DNA of 64,000 nt from Epiperipatus broadwayi (GCA_028023455.1 JAQFVV010006453.1:246001-310000); one strand, 5' to 3'. Counted from the first letter of the stretch, positions 14,151-25,579 are shown. Notes: generated by a model from the sequence alone, not told the origin. Numbers and translations are program-made.

Positions 14151-14312
14151 ATAAATAATAAATATAATGGTAATTAATTATTATATGCAGTCTTTCAATC
14201 TTCAAAAGTACTTTCAGTTAATTCCTTAACCTGGACCAAAACTATTTCTGTGGATTGAAAGACTGTATATAATAGTTAATTACCATTATATTTATTATTT
14301 TTATTGTTATTA
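14151..14312. repeat. Inverted-repeat MITE, copy 2
   Basis: The ends AATAATAAATATAATGGTAA and its complement at the right match copy 1 (11308-11781), as do CTTTCAATC and AGTACTTT internally. It is internally deleted to about 160 bp. The left flank is a TA tract. Confidence 0.75.
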
Positions 14313-14394
14313 CAGTAGTTTTTTAATTAACAGACATTACAGTTATTTTATTTATATTATATATATATATATAATATTCAAATATAAGTATATA

Positions 14395-14510
14395 TTTTTA
14401 TATAAACTTAATATAATTAAAAGGGATTTGAACTCAGACTTTCAAGCTCCTTACTACTATACATTTTATCTTATGCAACTAATATACATAACCACATACA
14501 ACTTTGTTTA
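14395..14510 (-). repeat. SINE family T (TGGTTAAGTGTATC type), copy
   Basis: The minus strand shows a TGTGGTTATGTATATTAGTTG A-box-like region (first 20 bases match other copies) and a TCTGAGTTCAAATCCC B box, the same order as copies near 21335, 32140, 49545 and 54330. The copy is decayed. Confidence 0.6.
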
Positions 14511-15690
14511 AATAATTCAAATAATTTTCTTCTGATATTTAATTTCCAAATTACTTGCCATTATTTTAAATACGCAATGAAGTTATGTGTTATATGTTGC
14601 TATCCAACCTATTTTTATCAAGCAACTGTTTCAAGTTCAGATAATCCAGGCTAAAGCAATCTTAATTTAACAACAAATTGATGTGCTAACATAATCTAAC
14701 TACAAATTGATGTACTAAAAAAAGTAATTAAAAAAAAAAAAGATTGAAAGAGAGAAACATACTTGTCAAACACAACAATTGCAAAAAAAGTAGATAGGCA
14801 CTGCAATGCTTTAGATATTGCTTGTAATGTAGAAACAAAGATATTCTCTAACGAAGAGACATTATTGGAAAATCTTCAAAGATCAATTAAGGAGTGAAGC
14901 AAATTTTTTAAAACCTCTTTTAAAATTTAGATACTTTTAAAAAATTTATAAATATCTTGCCACATCTTGATTCATATTTTATAATAATAATACTAATAAT
15001 AAATATTTAAATGTTAAAATATCTACATATATCTTAATAATTACAGAAAAATATATTGATTATTAATCAGATTTAAAAAAATAAGATCCAGATTAATAAG
15101 ATTTTTATTTTTTAAAAAAAGTATCGGAGTTCAATAAATAATTTACTGTAGGGAGTAAAAAATATCAAGATTCTCTGATATTTTTATTTAATTTCTATCA
15201 ATAATTTTAAAACAACACATGGAATGTACAAAAATATTTCAAATTTACTGTCAAAATCGACACACAAAAAATGTAAGATTTAGAACGTCATTGCTAAAAT
15301 GAAATCAAGTGTGAAACATAAAAGAAAACAGCTTGCTATATATATATATAATTTACTGTTCGTAGACAAGCAATAAGGTATATATATTAAAAACAACTTT
15401 TTATTTTTACATTTCACACAATGTAATTTTAGGATTTTTTGCCATTGTCTACAAACATATGTTAGAAAAAATAGTGAATTAATAAATATAAAATGTTTTG
15501 TATATGAGTGAAGGAATTTGAAACATTTAATAATGAAAAATAACATTATGCATATGTTAATAGTAAAACAATATATTTATTATATAAGGTAAATTGATGT
15601 AATATGTGCATCTACTATTATGAATATGCAACATAGAGTATAATATATATTAATAATATTACAAATCGATGTCTGTATTTCTTCAAAATA

Positions 15691-15856
15691 ATATACGTAA
15701 ATTTATAAATAAATATTAGAAAATACAGTACTTAAAAGTTTATAAAAATATATCTATAACCGTAACTTAGAAGCGCTTCTAAGTGACGGTTATATATATA
15801 TATTTATAAACTTTAAGTATTGTATTTTCTAATATTTATTTATAAATTTACATATA
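15691..15856. repeat. 166-bp near-perfect palindrome
   Basis: The centre is AAGC|GCTT between 15774 and 15775. The arms run about 80 bases each with few mismatches: TAAATTTATAAATAAATATT then AGAAAATAC, AAGTTTATAAA and ACCGT on the left, all mirrored on the right. It abuts the RTE-like LINE fragment that begins at about 15864, so the two may have been inserted or duplicated together. It has no coding content. Confidence 0.85.
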
Positions 15857-15863
15857 TATATAT

Positions 15864-16190
15864 AACAAGAAGAGATTGGAAATATAATACATGGATAAGA
15901 GAATAACAAACAGGTGTTATTGATATCGTTAAAAAAATTAAAAGACTGAAGTGAAGTTGGGCTGGACATATTGCAAGAAAAAATGATAATAGATGGGCCA
16001 TTGAAATTTTAAACCGGATTCCAAGAGATTTTAAAAGACCCAGAAAGAGACCACATGTGAGATGGATGGATGAAATAAGAAAGTGTGCAGGAGTGATGTG
16101 GAGTAGAGAGGCTGGGGTTCAGATAAGATGGATTGAACTTGGACAGACCTTCATCCTGCAGTGAATTGATAATGGTTGATGATGATGACA
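15864..16190 (+). mobile_element. RTE-like LINE, 3' fragment
   Basis: Homologous to the C-terminal end of the LINE at 47255-49200 (which is on the other strand). It begins at the AACAAGAAGAGA block, includes the region that encodes the GHI.R..DNRW-type C-terminal motif, and ends in the ATTGATAATGG then (TGATGA)n tail. Strong 5' truncation is normal for LINEs. Stops interrupt the frame (for example TGA after TTAAAAGAC). The simple-repeat tail rather than poly(A) favours the RTE clade. Confidence 0.85.
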
Positions 16191-16509
16191 TATCCATATA
16201 TATAATATAAAACTATTAACAGTTGAGAACACTTTTTCTTCACACTCAAAGTATGCTCGTCTGTTAATAATTTTATATTATATATATTCTACTTTGCACT
16301 TAGTGTTAATGTTTTATTTACTAATTTTATGAGAATTTGATATATTTATATAATATCAAATAATATAAGTATAATAAAACATTTAAGATGGCGGAATACA
16401 CCGAAGCTGTCTATAGCAACGGATATTAATATTCAATTTTATAGGCATTTTTTAAAAATTTTGTAGTTTTATTCTAGTGGATTGTTATATATATATATAA
16501 TCTCATCAT

Positions 16510-16681
16510 CCCAGTTAATATTTAAAATTAATCAGTAGAATATCAGGAATAAACACTATTAAGATATAGAATATTTGCAGTTTATTGTCAAGGCAAATTC
16601 AGATAATAAATTTACTATCTCAATGTTGCCTTGATATCAGATTTCTGATATTCTATTGGTTAATTTTAAGCATTATCTGGG
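16510..16681. repeat. 172-bp hairpin MITE
   Basis: CCCAGTTAATATTTAAAATT at the left mirrors AATTTTAAGCATTATCTGGG at the right; AATCAGTAGAATATCAGGA mirrors TTCTGATATTCTATTGGTT, and the centre contains TCAAGGCAA and TTGCCTTGA. Most of the element can fold on itself. No protein is encoded. Confidence 0.75.
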
Positions 16682-16933
16682 GTTATGTGATTTACATACA
16701 ATAACCAATTATCTATGTGTACTTATGGTTTAATATATTATAATGGTTGGGGAAAAGGTGGAATCTCATCATACCTGCTGTACAGGGTCCCACCAGGCTA
16801 TTGGAACCTGGAAAATTTATATAGAAGGCAGATATGCAAGTTAAAAATCCAACTTTTATTTTATTGACCGTTAGCCCTTGCCACTAGCTCATGGGGTAGC
16901 AGAGGTTTAAAATTTATTCATTAAAATATATTT

Positions 16934-16949
16934 TTAATAAAGATTATAA
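16934..16949. repeat. 16-bp direct repeat, left (candidate target-site duplication)
   Basis: TTAATAAAGATTATAA here is repeated exactly at 21573-21588, just outside the right end of the palindromic element at 20535-21572. Taking out the nested hAT, the palindrome starts next to this copy, so the pair fits a long target-site duplication as made by LINE or PLE-type integration. Confidence 0.7.
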
Positions 16950-17339
16950 TATATAGGCAGTGATGATATCCCAAATTTCCAAGAACTGGTTCTCTAAAGG
17001 CAGATTGTATTTAAGAACCTATTCTGTTTATTTTTCTTCTTTCTAAGCATGGAAGCAAATCACTTTTTTGTTTCATACCTAAAAATTTTTGGCAACTTCT
17101 CAGAAAATTTTCACGACCCCCTCCCCCATGCACAAAAAAGTGCAGCAGTGCAAATGCACACTATGATGTACTTTGCAATCTCACTTATGGGATCAAAAAG
17201 AATTAAACCATTTTTATAATTGGAACTGATTTATTTGGCAAGATATTTCCATATTAACATGCTATTCAGGTTGATGATGTTTTTTGACTATAGCATCATC
17301 AGCTGTATTGTGATTTCTTAGACAAACTTGAACTGAGTC

Positions 17340-19405
17340 ATTGCAATCCCAATGATATAATGGAAGATCTATCCAATTTATTACTAGATTTGCCACATTT
17401 TTCATTTCAAGATGATTTCTTTTATCTGAATAAATTGGCATTCATCACAGAAAACCTTCATTCAGCCTCTGCAGAACTCACAATAATGGTTTTAATTATA
17501 TATTTAACTCTTTGCATAGTTTCAGGTACAACATGTTTCTGGTGATTTCTCATAACATTTTCAACATAATCATGGAAATCATTAACTGAAATCTCATGAT
17601 GAAATGCTTTGTAAAAATCTGATAATTTCTCTTCAAATTTTTTCCAGGGAACTACAGTTTCTTCCAGATTCCAAGCATCTGGATTCACAATTTTAACTAA
17701 TTGATAAATTTTATGATTTCTATCTTGAATATTATTACTTATGTTATTACAATCCATTAATCTTAATGTCATATTTGTTGTCACTACATTCAATAATTTT
17801 TAATGGGGAAGACTCACACATTTGTTGTCTACAACAAAATTATTATGCAGGAATTCCTTAGAAGAGATAGTTTCATTTATTATTTTTTTGTAAGTACCAT
17901 TTTCTCTCTAAGATATTCAAATGTTTTAATTGTTCTCTTAATCAATTGTTCAGCATGCAATATATTTACACTTTTTCCTTGAAGAGCATCTGCCAACAAG
18001 AAATTTCTTCTAGTATATTGATTATTAAAGCCAGATCTCTCATAAAATATTTGATAGCGAGATGTTTAGCCATTCCAGAAAATTTCTTATTAGTAGAAAA
18101 AAATCATACAGTGCTGGATAGGGTCACCATGTTGCAACTGTTGTTCTATGACTACATGCTGCTCATCTTGGGTCAAAATCTCTACCAATTTTTAGAATTT
18201 CAATTCCCAAAGTTGTTGAAATTTTATTCACTGCCATTTGTTTTTATTAGACTGATTGAAAATTTTGTATATTTCATCAATAAATTCATTAAAGTTATTC
18301 ACTTGCTTTATGTCTTTGATAGAATCTTCCAACACAAGCTGAAGGTGATGACTCAAACAGTGCCAAATAATAATCTTGGGATAGTGTTTTTTTTATTTTA
18401 ACATTTACTCCTGACCACTTTCCCAGGATCACACTTGCTTCATCTGAACAAAATCCAATCAAATTAGTCTTCAAATATGGATTATCAAATCCTACTGAAT
18501 GCAGACTTTGTGGTAGAGCAGTAGAAATGGTTCAGCATCTTTGTTTTGTAATTCCACTAAATCTACAAAAATTGTTGGTGAAAAATCTGTATCTTAAACC
18601 TTAATAAAAATGATAAGGACTGGTTTGCATAATATTGTTGATGCCTCATTAATTATAACACATATCTTTAAATTCTGATCTATTATTTTTCTAAACACTT
18701 CTTTTTTAATGTACTTTGCAATGTGCTCAACAATTTTGATAGCCGAGAATTGAGAATGGAGTCCCACTCCCATATCTAACCCATTCTTTTTTTTGTAATT
18801 CTATCAAATGTTCAATATCAGAAAACAGTCAGTTTAGTTTTTCTAAAGTGTAAACTATATTGAAAATTTTACAAGTGGAGTTCATAAACTTTTCATAAGC
18901 TTGTAGGTTTAGTAATTGCATTTTTTGCACTTTTTTTCAATTGCATCACACATATCTGGTGTGTTTTTGATGAAAAGTGTTCCTTTGTTTTTTTCCGAAA
19001 AGAGGCTTGTTGAACCATTTTATTTTTCCCACTTGGAACAATATTACATCTTCTCCATTCTTTTGACACATGAGCTGTCTTCACTTTTATTGACTCAATT
19101 TTGGTACAGATATTACACCCAAGCTTTTTTCCAATAATAAGTAAACCACAATATTTTTCTTTGAATTCATTGGCTTCTTTCATATTCCAGCAGTCAGGTA
19201 GGTCACTATCTAGATTTATTTTATGTGCATCTTTTGTACTTTTGGAACTGGACAGCTTATTTGTATAGTCAACTTTATTTCCTGTTGTATCAGAAGAAAC
19301 AGAAAACAAAACTTGATTCAAAATATCATCCTTTACTATCGTTTTTGATTCTGTATTAGTTTTTGGATCTTTTATGAAGAAATCTTATATTGTTTGGCAT
19401 TTTCA
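17340..19405 (-). pseudogene. hAT transposase, KIAA1586-like, decayed
   Basis: The best-preserved N-terminal frame is 18893-19321 (142 codons). It holds an FK.KY..L segment, a C-x2-C zinc-ligand pair (LGCNICTK) and HVSKEWRRC, then RKKTKEHFSSKTH, a Cys/His-type DNA-binding finger. This layout resembles the human KIAA1586-type hAT-derived proteins (from memory, not searched). An upstream in-frame stretch (DFFIKDPKT, about 19330-19400) suggests the original start lay near 19405. The middle is broken by stops and frameshifts but keeps short recognisable segments (CKPVLIIFIK near 18600, ADALQGKSVNILHAEQLI near 17950). The last long frame (17458-17793) ends in SSAEAE, the start of the hAT dimerisation motif, with the rest out of frame. 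It cannot encode an active enzyme. Confidence 0.88.
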
Positions 19406-20458
19406 TTTCATTTCATGTGAAGGGTTTATTTTTATTATATTCTCGTGTTACATTCGCCCTAGAAAAAAAAACATCTAATTAATTGATTTTTAATACAAAT
19501 GAGTGGTAACAAATCATAAAACTGAAATAAAATAGTAAAATTTAAAAAAGAAAAAGACAAAATATATTTGAAAACGAGTCATGCCATTTGATGAGCCAAA
19601 GTTATTGTTATATTTATCATCTTGCCAAGTATTCTAGAAAAATATATTGAACTCATTGTTAAAAAAAAGACACACTGTTACATCAGATATAGCAAACTAA
19701 ATGAAAATAATGTACTAAAAACATACTACAGCTGGTGATCCATTAAAAACTTACTAATCAAATAAAAACAAATCTTGCAATGTAAGTAAAAAATAAAATA
19801 TTTAAATAAAAAATAAAAGTTAAATAAATATTTAAAACAACGTCGGCACAACAAAATCATTGGTAACAATGGTTTTATGTTACTGTTTATTTTCGTAATG
19901 ATAGGCCCCTTTGAATGAAGTCATTTTATCTTTAAAGTTAAAATAATTTCAGCAAGAGTAAATTTCATTAAAAAAATTATGGTAATATAAAAATATATTT
20001 GTGCCGAATTTGTTTCTAATTTTAATAACGCCTCTGTTAAACTAATAGTTACTTAATTTCTTACCTTGTGTAAAAATTAAATATGGATTTCTTTATCACT
20101 AATAAAATAACACTTTTTATTTATATACTTTTAAAGAAACTAATTTGAAATGCGATAAATAATGGATTTAATTCCTTAAAACAAAACTGTTGTGAATTAT
20201 TTCTTGCAGAATAATTCTTAATCACTCAAATTTCATCGCTCATATCACACGTTCCAATTGCGATATTGTATAGTCGAATTATTCTGGGGAAATCATTTTG
20301 AACCAAATCTGTTCAGAAAGAATCATTGTTACATTAGATATAACAAAAAAATATATACTAATAATGTTCTAGATTATTGTTGGAAACAATTAAGTAATTT
20401 GTTAATTCAACTCTATTTTAGGATAATAATAATCAAATTTATTTTCGGGTAATTTAAC

Positions 20459-20520
20459 TACCGGTTCGCTATTTTTTTTAGTTTTAAGAACCGGTTCGCG
20501 CGAACCGGCGCGAACCGGTT
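20459..20520. repeat. Subterminal ACCGGTTCGC repeats of hAT-1
   Basis: Four or so copies, direct and inverted, of ACCGGTTCGC or a shorter form lie just inside the right TIR. This is the most GC-rich point of the region. In other hAT elements such subterminal repeats bind transposase; that role is inferred here. Confidence 0.75.
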
Positions 20521-20542
20521 GGATATCATCACTGTATATAGG

Positions 20543-20710
20543 GTATATGAGCACAGACTTTCACATGACCCACCACTCTCCACACTATCTCATAAGACTG
20601 ATACACTTGAACACATATATGTTGAAAAGATAAATAATCACTAATATACATATTTCATGCTAAACCAGCAATCATCAGTTGGTCCAGATTACCATCTCTA
20701 CACATATATG
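20543..20710 (-). repeat. SINE family T copy in left palindrome arm
   Basis: Minus strand order: CTGGTTTAGCATGAAATAT, then GTGTTCAAGTGTATCAGT-type A box, then GTGGGTCATGTGAAAGTCTG leading to the B-box position, which is degenerate here. It matches the copy on the opposite strand in the right arm. Confidence 0.65.
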
Positions 20711-21334
20711 CTATAAGTGCTCAGATATATATTAAGATAGCCAAACCTCATACTTTAATGGACAGGCTTCAAACTACTCCACACTCCAACTCTTCAATCG
20801 TCCATCCAATTGAAAATCTGATGATGGAATGCTCGAAGGCCACCCTGAGGCCAAGATTCTTGTCACACCCATGTTGACCTAAGATCAATCTGACCCCTCA
20901 TGTACAGGACATAATCCATTGAATACATATATAAGGGATGGGAAGACATCTCTACTTATGTAATAACTGAACACACAGGCTTATTATATACCTGTGTTTA
21001 TATATGTAATATATAGGGTATACCCTATATATTACATATATAAACACAGGTATATAATAAGCCTGTGTGGGTATATAATAAGCCTGTGTGTTTCAGTTAT
21101 TACATAAGTAGAGATGTCTGCCCATCCCTTATATATGTATTAAATGGATTATGTCCTGTACATGAGGGGTCAGATTGACCTTAGGTCAACATGGGTGTGA
21201 CAAGAATCTCGGCCTCAGGGTGGCCTTTGAGCATTCCATCATCAGATTTTCAATTGGATGGATGGTTGAAGAGTTGGAGGGTGGATTAGTTTAAAGCCTG
21301 TCCATTAAAGTATGAGGTTTGGCTATCTTAATAT

Positions 21335-21520
21335 ATATCTGAGCACTTATAGTATATATGTGTAGAGATGGTAATCTGGAATAACTGATGATTGTTGGTT
21401 TAGCATGAAATACGTATATTGGTGGTTATTTATCTTTTCAACATATACGTGTTCAAGTGTATCAGTGTTATGAGATAGTGTAGAAAGTGGTGGGTCACGT
21501 GAAAGTCTGTGCTCATATAC
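21335..21520 (+). repeat. SINE family T copy in right palindrome arm
   Basis: Contains GTTTAGCATGAAATACGTAT, TTCAAGTGTATCAGTG (A box region) and GAAAGTCTGTGCTCATATAC at the B-box position. It is the mirror of 20543-20710. The minus-strand open frame across this stretch is fortuitous. Confidence 0.65.
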
Positions 21521-21572
21521 CCTATATAATACATATATAAACACAGGTATATAATAAGCCTGTGTGTTTCAG

Positions 21573-21588
21573 TTAATAAAGATTATAA
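21573..21588. repeat. 16-bp direct repeat, right (candidate target-site duplication)
   Basis: An exact second copy of TTAATAAAGATTATAA; see 16934-16949. Confidence 0.7.
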
Positions 21589-21704
21589 AAAAAATAAACT
21601 AGATCACTGCTAGTACTAATAACACAAAAGATTTTATTCACATATATATAGGTGACAACAAACAAACTTGAAAAATAATTACTATAAAAAAATTATGCTT
21701 TATG

Positions 21705-21706
<2 letters not shown>

Positions 21707-21752
<46 letters not shown>
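21707..21752. repeat. (ATT)n microsatellite
   Basis: About fifteen uninterrupted ATT units. Confidence 0.95.
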
Positions 21753-21799
21753 TTTAACTTTAATTTTTTAAATCTTAGAATGTTGAGCATAGATAGGCC

Positions 21800-24200
21800 A
21801 CCTAGACAATGCACTTAAAAGATTTTCAAAACATTTGACTCCAGGCTAAAAGCCACAGCCACACCAATGCTCGCTTCCCGATATATATCTGCAATCAATG
21901 CAATGTGAACATGTTAGTATAAAACCATGCTTACAGGAATGTGCATCTGACAGCATGATATTATTTGAAGAACGTGACCTTCATCCAGTACAGGAATGTG
22001 CATCTGTCTGGAAAAGGAAACATGCATATAAAATAATAAAGAGAAAATGCTATGTATGGATGGGAGAGCGGTCTATCTTGCTGACTTATAGTCCCTATCC
22101 ATAGAGCTAAAAGGGGTCAATGTCATGGGAAGTACTCCATGCCCATTTCAATACCATGACTACATCTTTGTGGTCATGCATTCAGTTGGGTATGTTGCCC
22201 TGTATGCTAACATACTTCACATTACATTGATATAAACATCCATATATCCCTCCACCAGCATTGACACTACTATAAAACAAATAGTCTGAAATCAAAAGCC
22301 CTTTAAACTAACATATACTTAAATGAGTTTAAGCAGCCATCTACACCCAACTTATATTTAAGACAATTTACTAATTTAATTCTTTAAAAAAAATTTAGTT
22401 TAGGGTATTAACTTATTTTAAAATCACACATTGTATTCAACTTATTTTTACCACAAATAATATATTTGACCTATTTTTAAGATCTAATAATGCACAAATA
22501 ATGATACGTTTGATTTTGTCTTTAAATTTGTTTGCAATTGCAAATTCCTGCCCTACTACAAACAGATCTTATACTAAGCATAAATAAAAAAAAATTATAT
22601 AGTACATATTTTAAAAAGATTACGTTTAATCTTTACATAAGACTTTTAAAATTGCCAACTTTATAAAAAATAAGGTTCAGGTTTGATCAGGAGAGAAAGT
22701 CTATAGTTCATATTTAAAGGAAAATAAAGTTCGAAGATTTTAAATTAAAGAGAGTTTATATTTCATTTTTATCATTTATAATTTATACTTTCCTTTTTCT
22801 GGGCTCGTTCCTTCACGACGAAGATCTGAGTTTACACAAGGGCCATTTCTTGCGGACGATGACAATTTATGAAGATTTACAATAATTTCTGAAGACAGTA
22901 CCAGTGGGATCTATGGAGATGAAAGCTGCCTTCGGCCGGCCGGTTGGAGAAAAGTATGATTAAACAGATTACATTTTTGGTAACAGCAACAATAACTTTT
23001 TTAACTTTTCAGCAATGACAAACGAATTCAAAATTCTAATCTTCTAATTAATTATTTCTTTTGAATTTTTCCTTTTATAGTCCTGAAGCATCTTATCTAA
23101 GAATGTGCAGATCCATCTGGCATATTTCATATATGTATTTCATTGCTTCATTGGTTTTGTGGCTAAGAAGATTTTTCTTCTATGGTCTGTGTATATCTCT
23201 TGGCGGGAAAAGCAAGTATTTTGTTTTTATCTCCTGACTCATCTATTTCGTAGTAATCTTTTTAATGGTCATTTTGCCCTAAGGACCTGTTTGTAATTTT
23301 ATTTTTGTTAAAAACTCTTCATTATTTTTTAGTTTAAAATGTTTTTATTATATTTATTTAAAGATTAGAAACTTTGCTTCGATTCTATAATTTTTTTAAG
23401 CTTATTTTATTTCAATATTTAAATGAAACTTATTAATAAATTAATAACTCATTATTTGTGCATTTTGAACGTCTGTGCTTTTAATTCATTATTAGATATC
23501 TACAAAAAAAAATTAAATACTAAAATTTAAATGTAATGTAGATATATCCTGTTACAATATATATATGTACAGAATTTCTGTGCACTTTTTTAGTTAAATT
23601 TCGGCCACTATGTATCAGGTCAAATCAAAAACTAGCATTGCAAACTAAAATCACAGCATCTACCTAGATCCACCTTTAAATTAAAAGGAAAACAAGTTTT
23701 AATTTATTACCTTATTTATCTAATGGGTTTTAAGTCCCACATAAATATTTTTTATACTTGATAACTGAAAATATCACAACTTCCTAAATATTTTTGCAAG
23801 TAAATAAACTACTCCCATAAAAAATTATATACAATGGTAAGATTTGTGTAGATATTTTGAGGTAAATATTAAAAGATTTAATGAAAATTTCTGTGTATTC
23901 TTTTATATAAATTTTATTTATAATGCAATCAGGAAAACACTCAATTAACAGTTTTTAATATTTATAAAATTGCTTAATTGAGCTTCTAATACAATGCAAC
24001 ATTGTCAAAGATAACTAAAAGTATTTTATAACTTACTTATAGTGAATCCTTTTATAGACTTGTAAATTAAAATGTTGTTTTTGTTAAGTTGACTGTCATT
24101 AACTTTTATTGTTAATATAAAGTTTTGCATCAATTATTTACCCTATTTCTTTTATTATACATTTTCTATTATTTCTTTTCACATAAATGATTTTTGTATC
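21800..24200. other. No gene recognised; includes a short CpG-richer patch
   Basis: AT-rich with short frames only. A plus-strand frame of 68 codons (21898-22104) contains a nucleotide-level duplication (CAGGAATGTGCATCTG at about 21934 and 21991) and matches nothing I know. At 22795-22960 base composition changes to more G, C and CpG (CACGACGAAG, TTCGGCCGGCCGGTTGG), which could be an old exon, a terminal repeat or a regulatory patch; I cannot tell which. Confidence 0.4.
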
Positions 24201-24365
24201 AGCAAGTGAAGACATGACTAGTTTAATTCATTATCAAAAAAGATAGAAGTATGTTCATTATTAACAGTAGCAAACTTTTCATACAGTGATACCACTGATT
24301 TCAAGCACAGTAATCAATGGATGCAAGAATGTTTATGCTAAAACCTCTATCTAGTGCCTACTCAT

Positions 24366-24420
24366 CCAATATTCCCAGGCTATTTTCTACCTTATGGCTT
24401 TTATCAGTATGAAGTCTTGG
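24366..24420 (-). ncRNA. Degenerate hammerhead-like motif in family F
   Basis: Minus strand: CTGATAA (canonical CTGANGA with the G changed to A), a hairpin AAGCCATAAGGTA, then GAAA and a cleavage-site-like segment AATAGCC. It occupies the same position as the better motif at 57411-57465. The core change and the weak outer stem predict loss of activity. Confidence 0.45.
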
Positions 24421-24596
24421 ATTTGAGGTTACTGCACCTATATCTTAGGATCTAATGCATTTTCCAGTAGCCATTTTTTACCCATTTATTTAACTGTAAA
24501 GCTAGAAGCCCAAGATGAAAACATAAAGTTTTTGATCCATGGTCATTCACTTGCATAATAGATCTGAACTAAGTTCAGCATCTATACATTTTGGTT

Positions 24597-25579
24597 ATAT
24601 TTATATATTGGACTTTTTCGATCATCTAATATGAAGTATTGAATGTCTTCTTTAACTTTATTTAAATATTCCAATGACATTTAACTGTCAGGAATAGCAC
24701 ACTAAAAGTTGAATGTAATTGCAATATTTAAATAAAATGTAATTTTCTAAAGGCATTCAATTCTTAAACCTGTTAACTGTCATCTTCATCTCTCAATGAA
24801 CATGGCTTTAACTCAATCTAAAACCATCAATTTTTATGTTATCGAATTTATGCCCATTTTAAAGCTTAAAAAGTACCATAAGATGCTACCCTCTCTAGAA
24901 TTATTTTACAAGTAAAAAATCAGTAATATTTAAATTTAAAGTTTTAACAACAGGAGAAGGCAGACTTTCCTAGGTGCTGATTGGTTGTTGCTCATATTGA
25001 ACAAAAAGAAGGGCTTGTCAACAATTTTCACCACTCCAACATCTTGTTTTGATTTTCAAAACTAAAATGAATGTCTTAGAGTATTTTTTTAGTATTTTTT
25101 TTTACATATTATAAATTATTTTGATAAAATATGCTGAAAATAAAATTATTTTAGAAAAATAGTTAAGATTTTAGTAAAAATTATTTACTTTTACATGAAC
25201 ATAAATTGAAAAAAAAATCAATAATGTATGCAACATTTTCTAATAGGTTATGTTCTTTTTAGGTTTTCCACTATAAAATATTTTTATAATTATAAATAAA
25301 AATTTATTTTTGAAAAAACTTTTATTCGCTTTAATATTCTAACAAATTATTAATTTGTTTTTTACAAACAAAATTAAAATGAATATAATATTAAAAAATA
25401 AATATATTTTTACTACTGATTCTGTAATTGACCAATCAAAACTTTAGAGTTTTAACTCACTCAACCAAGCAGAATTTTTGATGAAGACTACAGTTAACAG
25501 GTTAATCTTAGATGGTGACAATAGTCCAAAAAATACAACTAAAATCCCATCATCACAAACCTTCAGAAAAATATTATAT
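24597..25579. mobile_element. Miniature Penelope-like inverted-arm element (no coding), TTAA element inside
   Basis: The left arm (24597-24690: ATTGGACTTTTTCGATCATC then AAGTATTGAATG, AACTTTATTTAAATATTCCA) and right arm (24708-24763 plus 25506-25579: GTTGAATGTA...AAATAAAATG, GGCATTCAAT, then AGATGGTGACAATAGTCC) are inverted and match both terminal arms of the PLE at 35482-36830. No RT or endonuclease sequence remains. A 9-bp repeat ATTTTGGTT (24588-24596 and 25580-25588) is a candidate target-site duplication. Confidence 0.75.
24768..25501. mobile_element. TTAA-flanked MITE, copy 1 (piggyBac-like target)
   Basis: Flanked by TTAA at 24764-24767 and 25502-25505. The ends are ACCTGTTAACTGT at the left and the complement of CCTGTTAACTGT at the right. 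Removing it joins GCATTCAATTC-TTAA-TCTTAGATGG, continuous with the PLE arm seen at 36775-36800, which confirms insertion at a TTAA. An internal block (GATGCTACCCTCTC, GAATTATTTTACAAGTAAAA) matches the other copy at 29509-30254 in opposite orientation. At 734 bp it encodes no protein; the assignment to the piggyBac superfamily is inferred from the TTAA target. Confidence 0.8.

Larger units (their letters stand above)
16958..20534 (-). mobile_element. hAT DNA transposon relic (hAT-1)
   Basis: Terminal inverted repeats CAGTGATGATATCC are at 16958 and, complemented, end at 20534; the CA.TG ends fit hAT. The element is flanked by an exact 8-bp duplication TATATAGG (16950-16957 and 20535-20542), the hAT signature length. 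The right side has repeated ACCGGTTCGC-type motifs (20459-20520), probably subterminal transposase binding sites; the left counterpart (about 16978-16998) has decayed. The decayed transposase is on the minus strand (about 17340-19405). The element is inserted in the left end of the palindromic repeat that continues from 20535. Confidence 0.95.
20535..21572. mobile_element. Near-perfect long palindrome (about 485-bp arms), SINE-T-containing
   Basis: The centre is GGGTA|TACCC between 21020 and 21021. The left arm 20535-21020 and right arm 21021-21527 agree at about 95% by eye. The right arm has a 21-base local duplication (GCCTGTGTGGGTATATAATA) near 21060. The centre-proximal block (CACAGGTATATAATAAGCC ... 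TTTCAG) recurs at the far right end (21541-21572), so each right half is bounded by short direct repeats. Both arms include a SINE-T unit (20543-20710 minus, 21335-21520 plus). The exact 16-bp repeat at 16934-16949 and 21573-21588 brackets the element together with the nested hAT-1. The arrangement recalls head-to-head PLE terminal repeats, but no coding sequence proves this. Confidence 0.85.

Noticed and set aside
17458-19321. Host gene of the KIAA1586 type
   Set aside because: TIRs at 16958 and 20534 with an exact 8-bp duplication, and multiple stops and frameshifts, show a transposon relic rather than a domesticated gene.
20818-20840. Hammerhead-like CTGATGA in the large palindrome
   Set aside because: It is followed by TGGAATGCTCGAAGG: no convincing stem II and GAAG in place of GAAA. 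The mirrored copy has CAAAG.
21898-22104. 68-codon frame with repeated ECAS motif
   Set aside because: The repeat reflects a short DNA duplication; no homology and no coding context.
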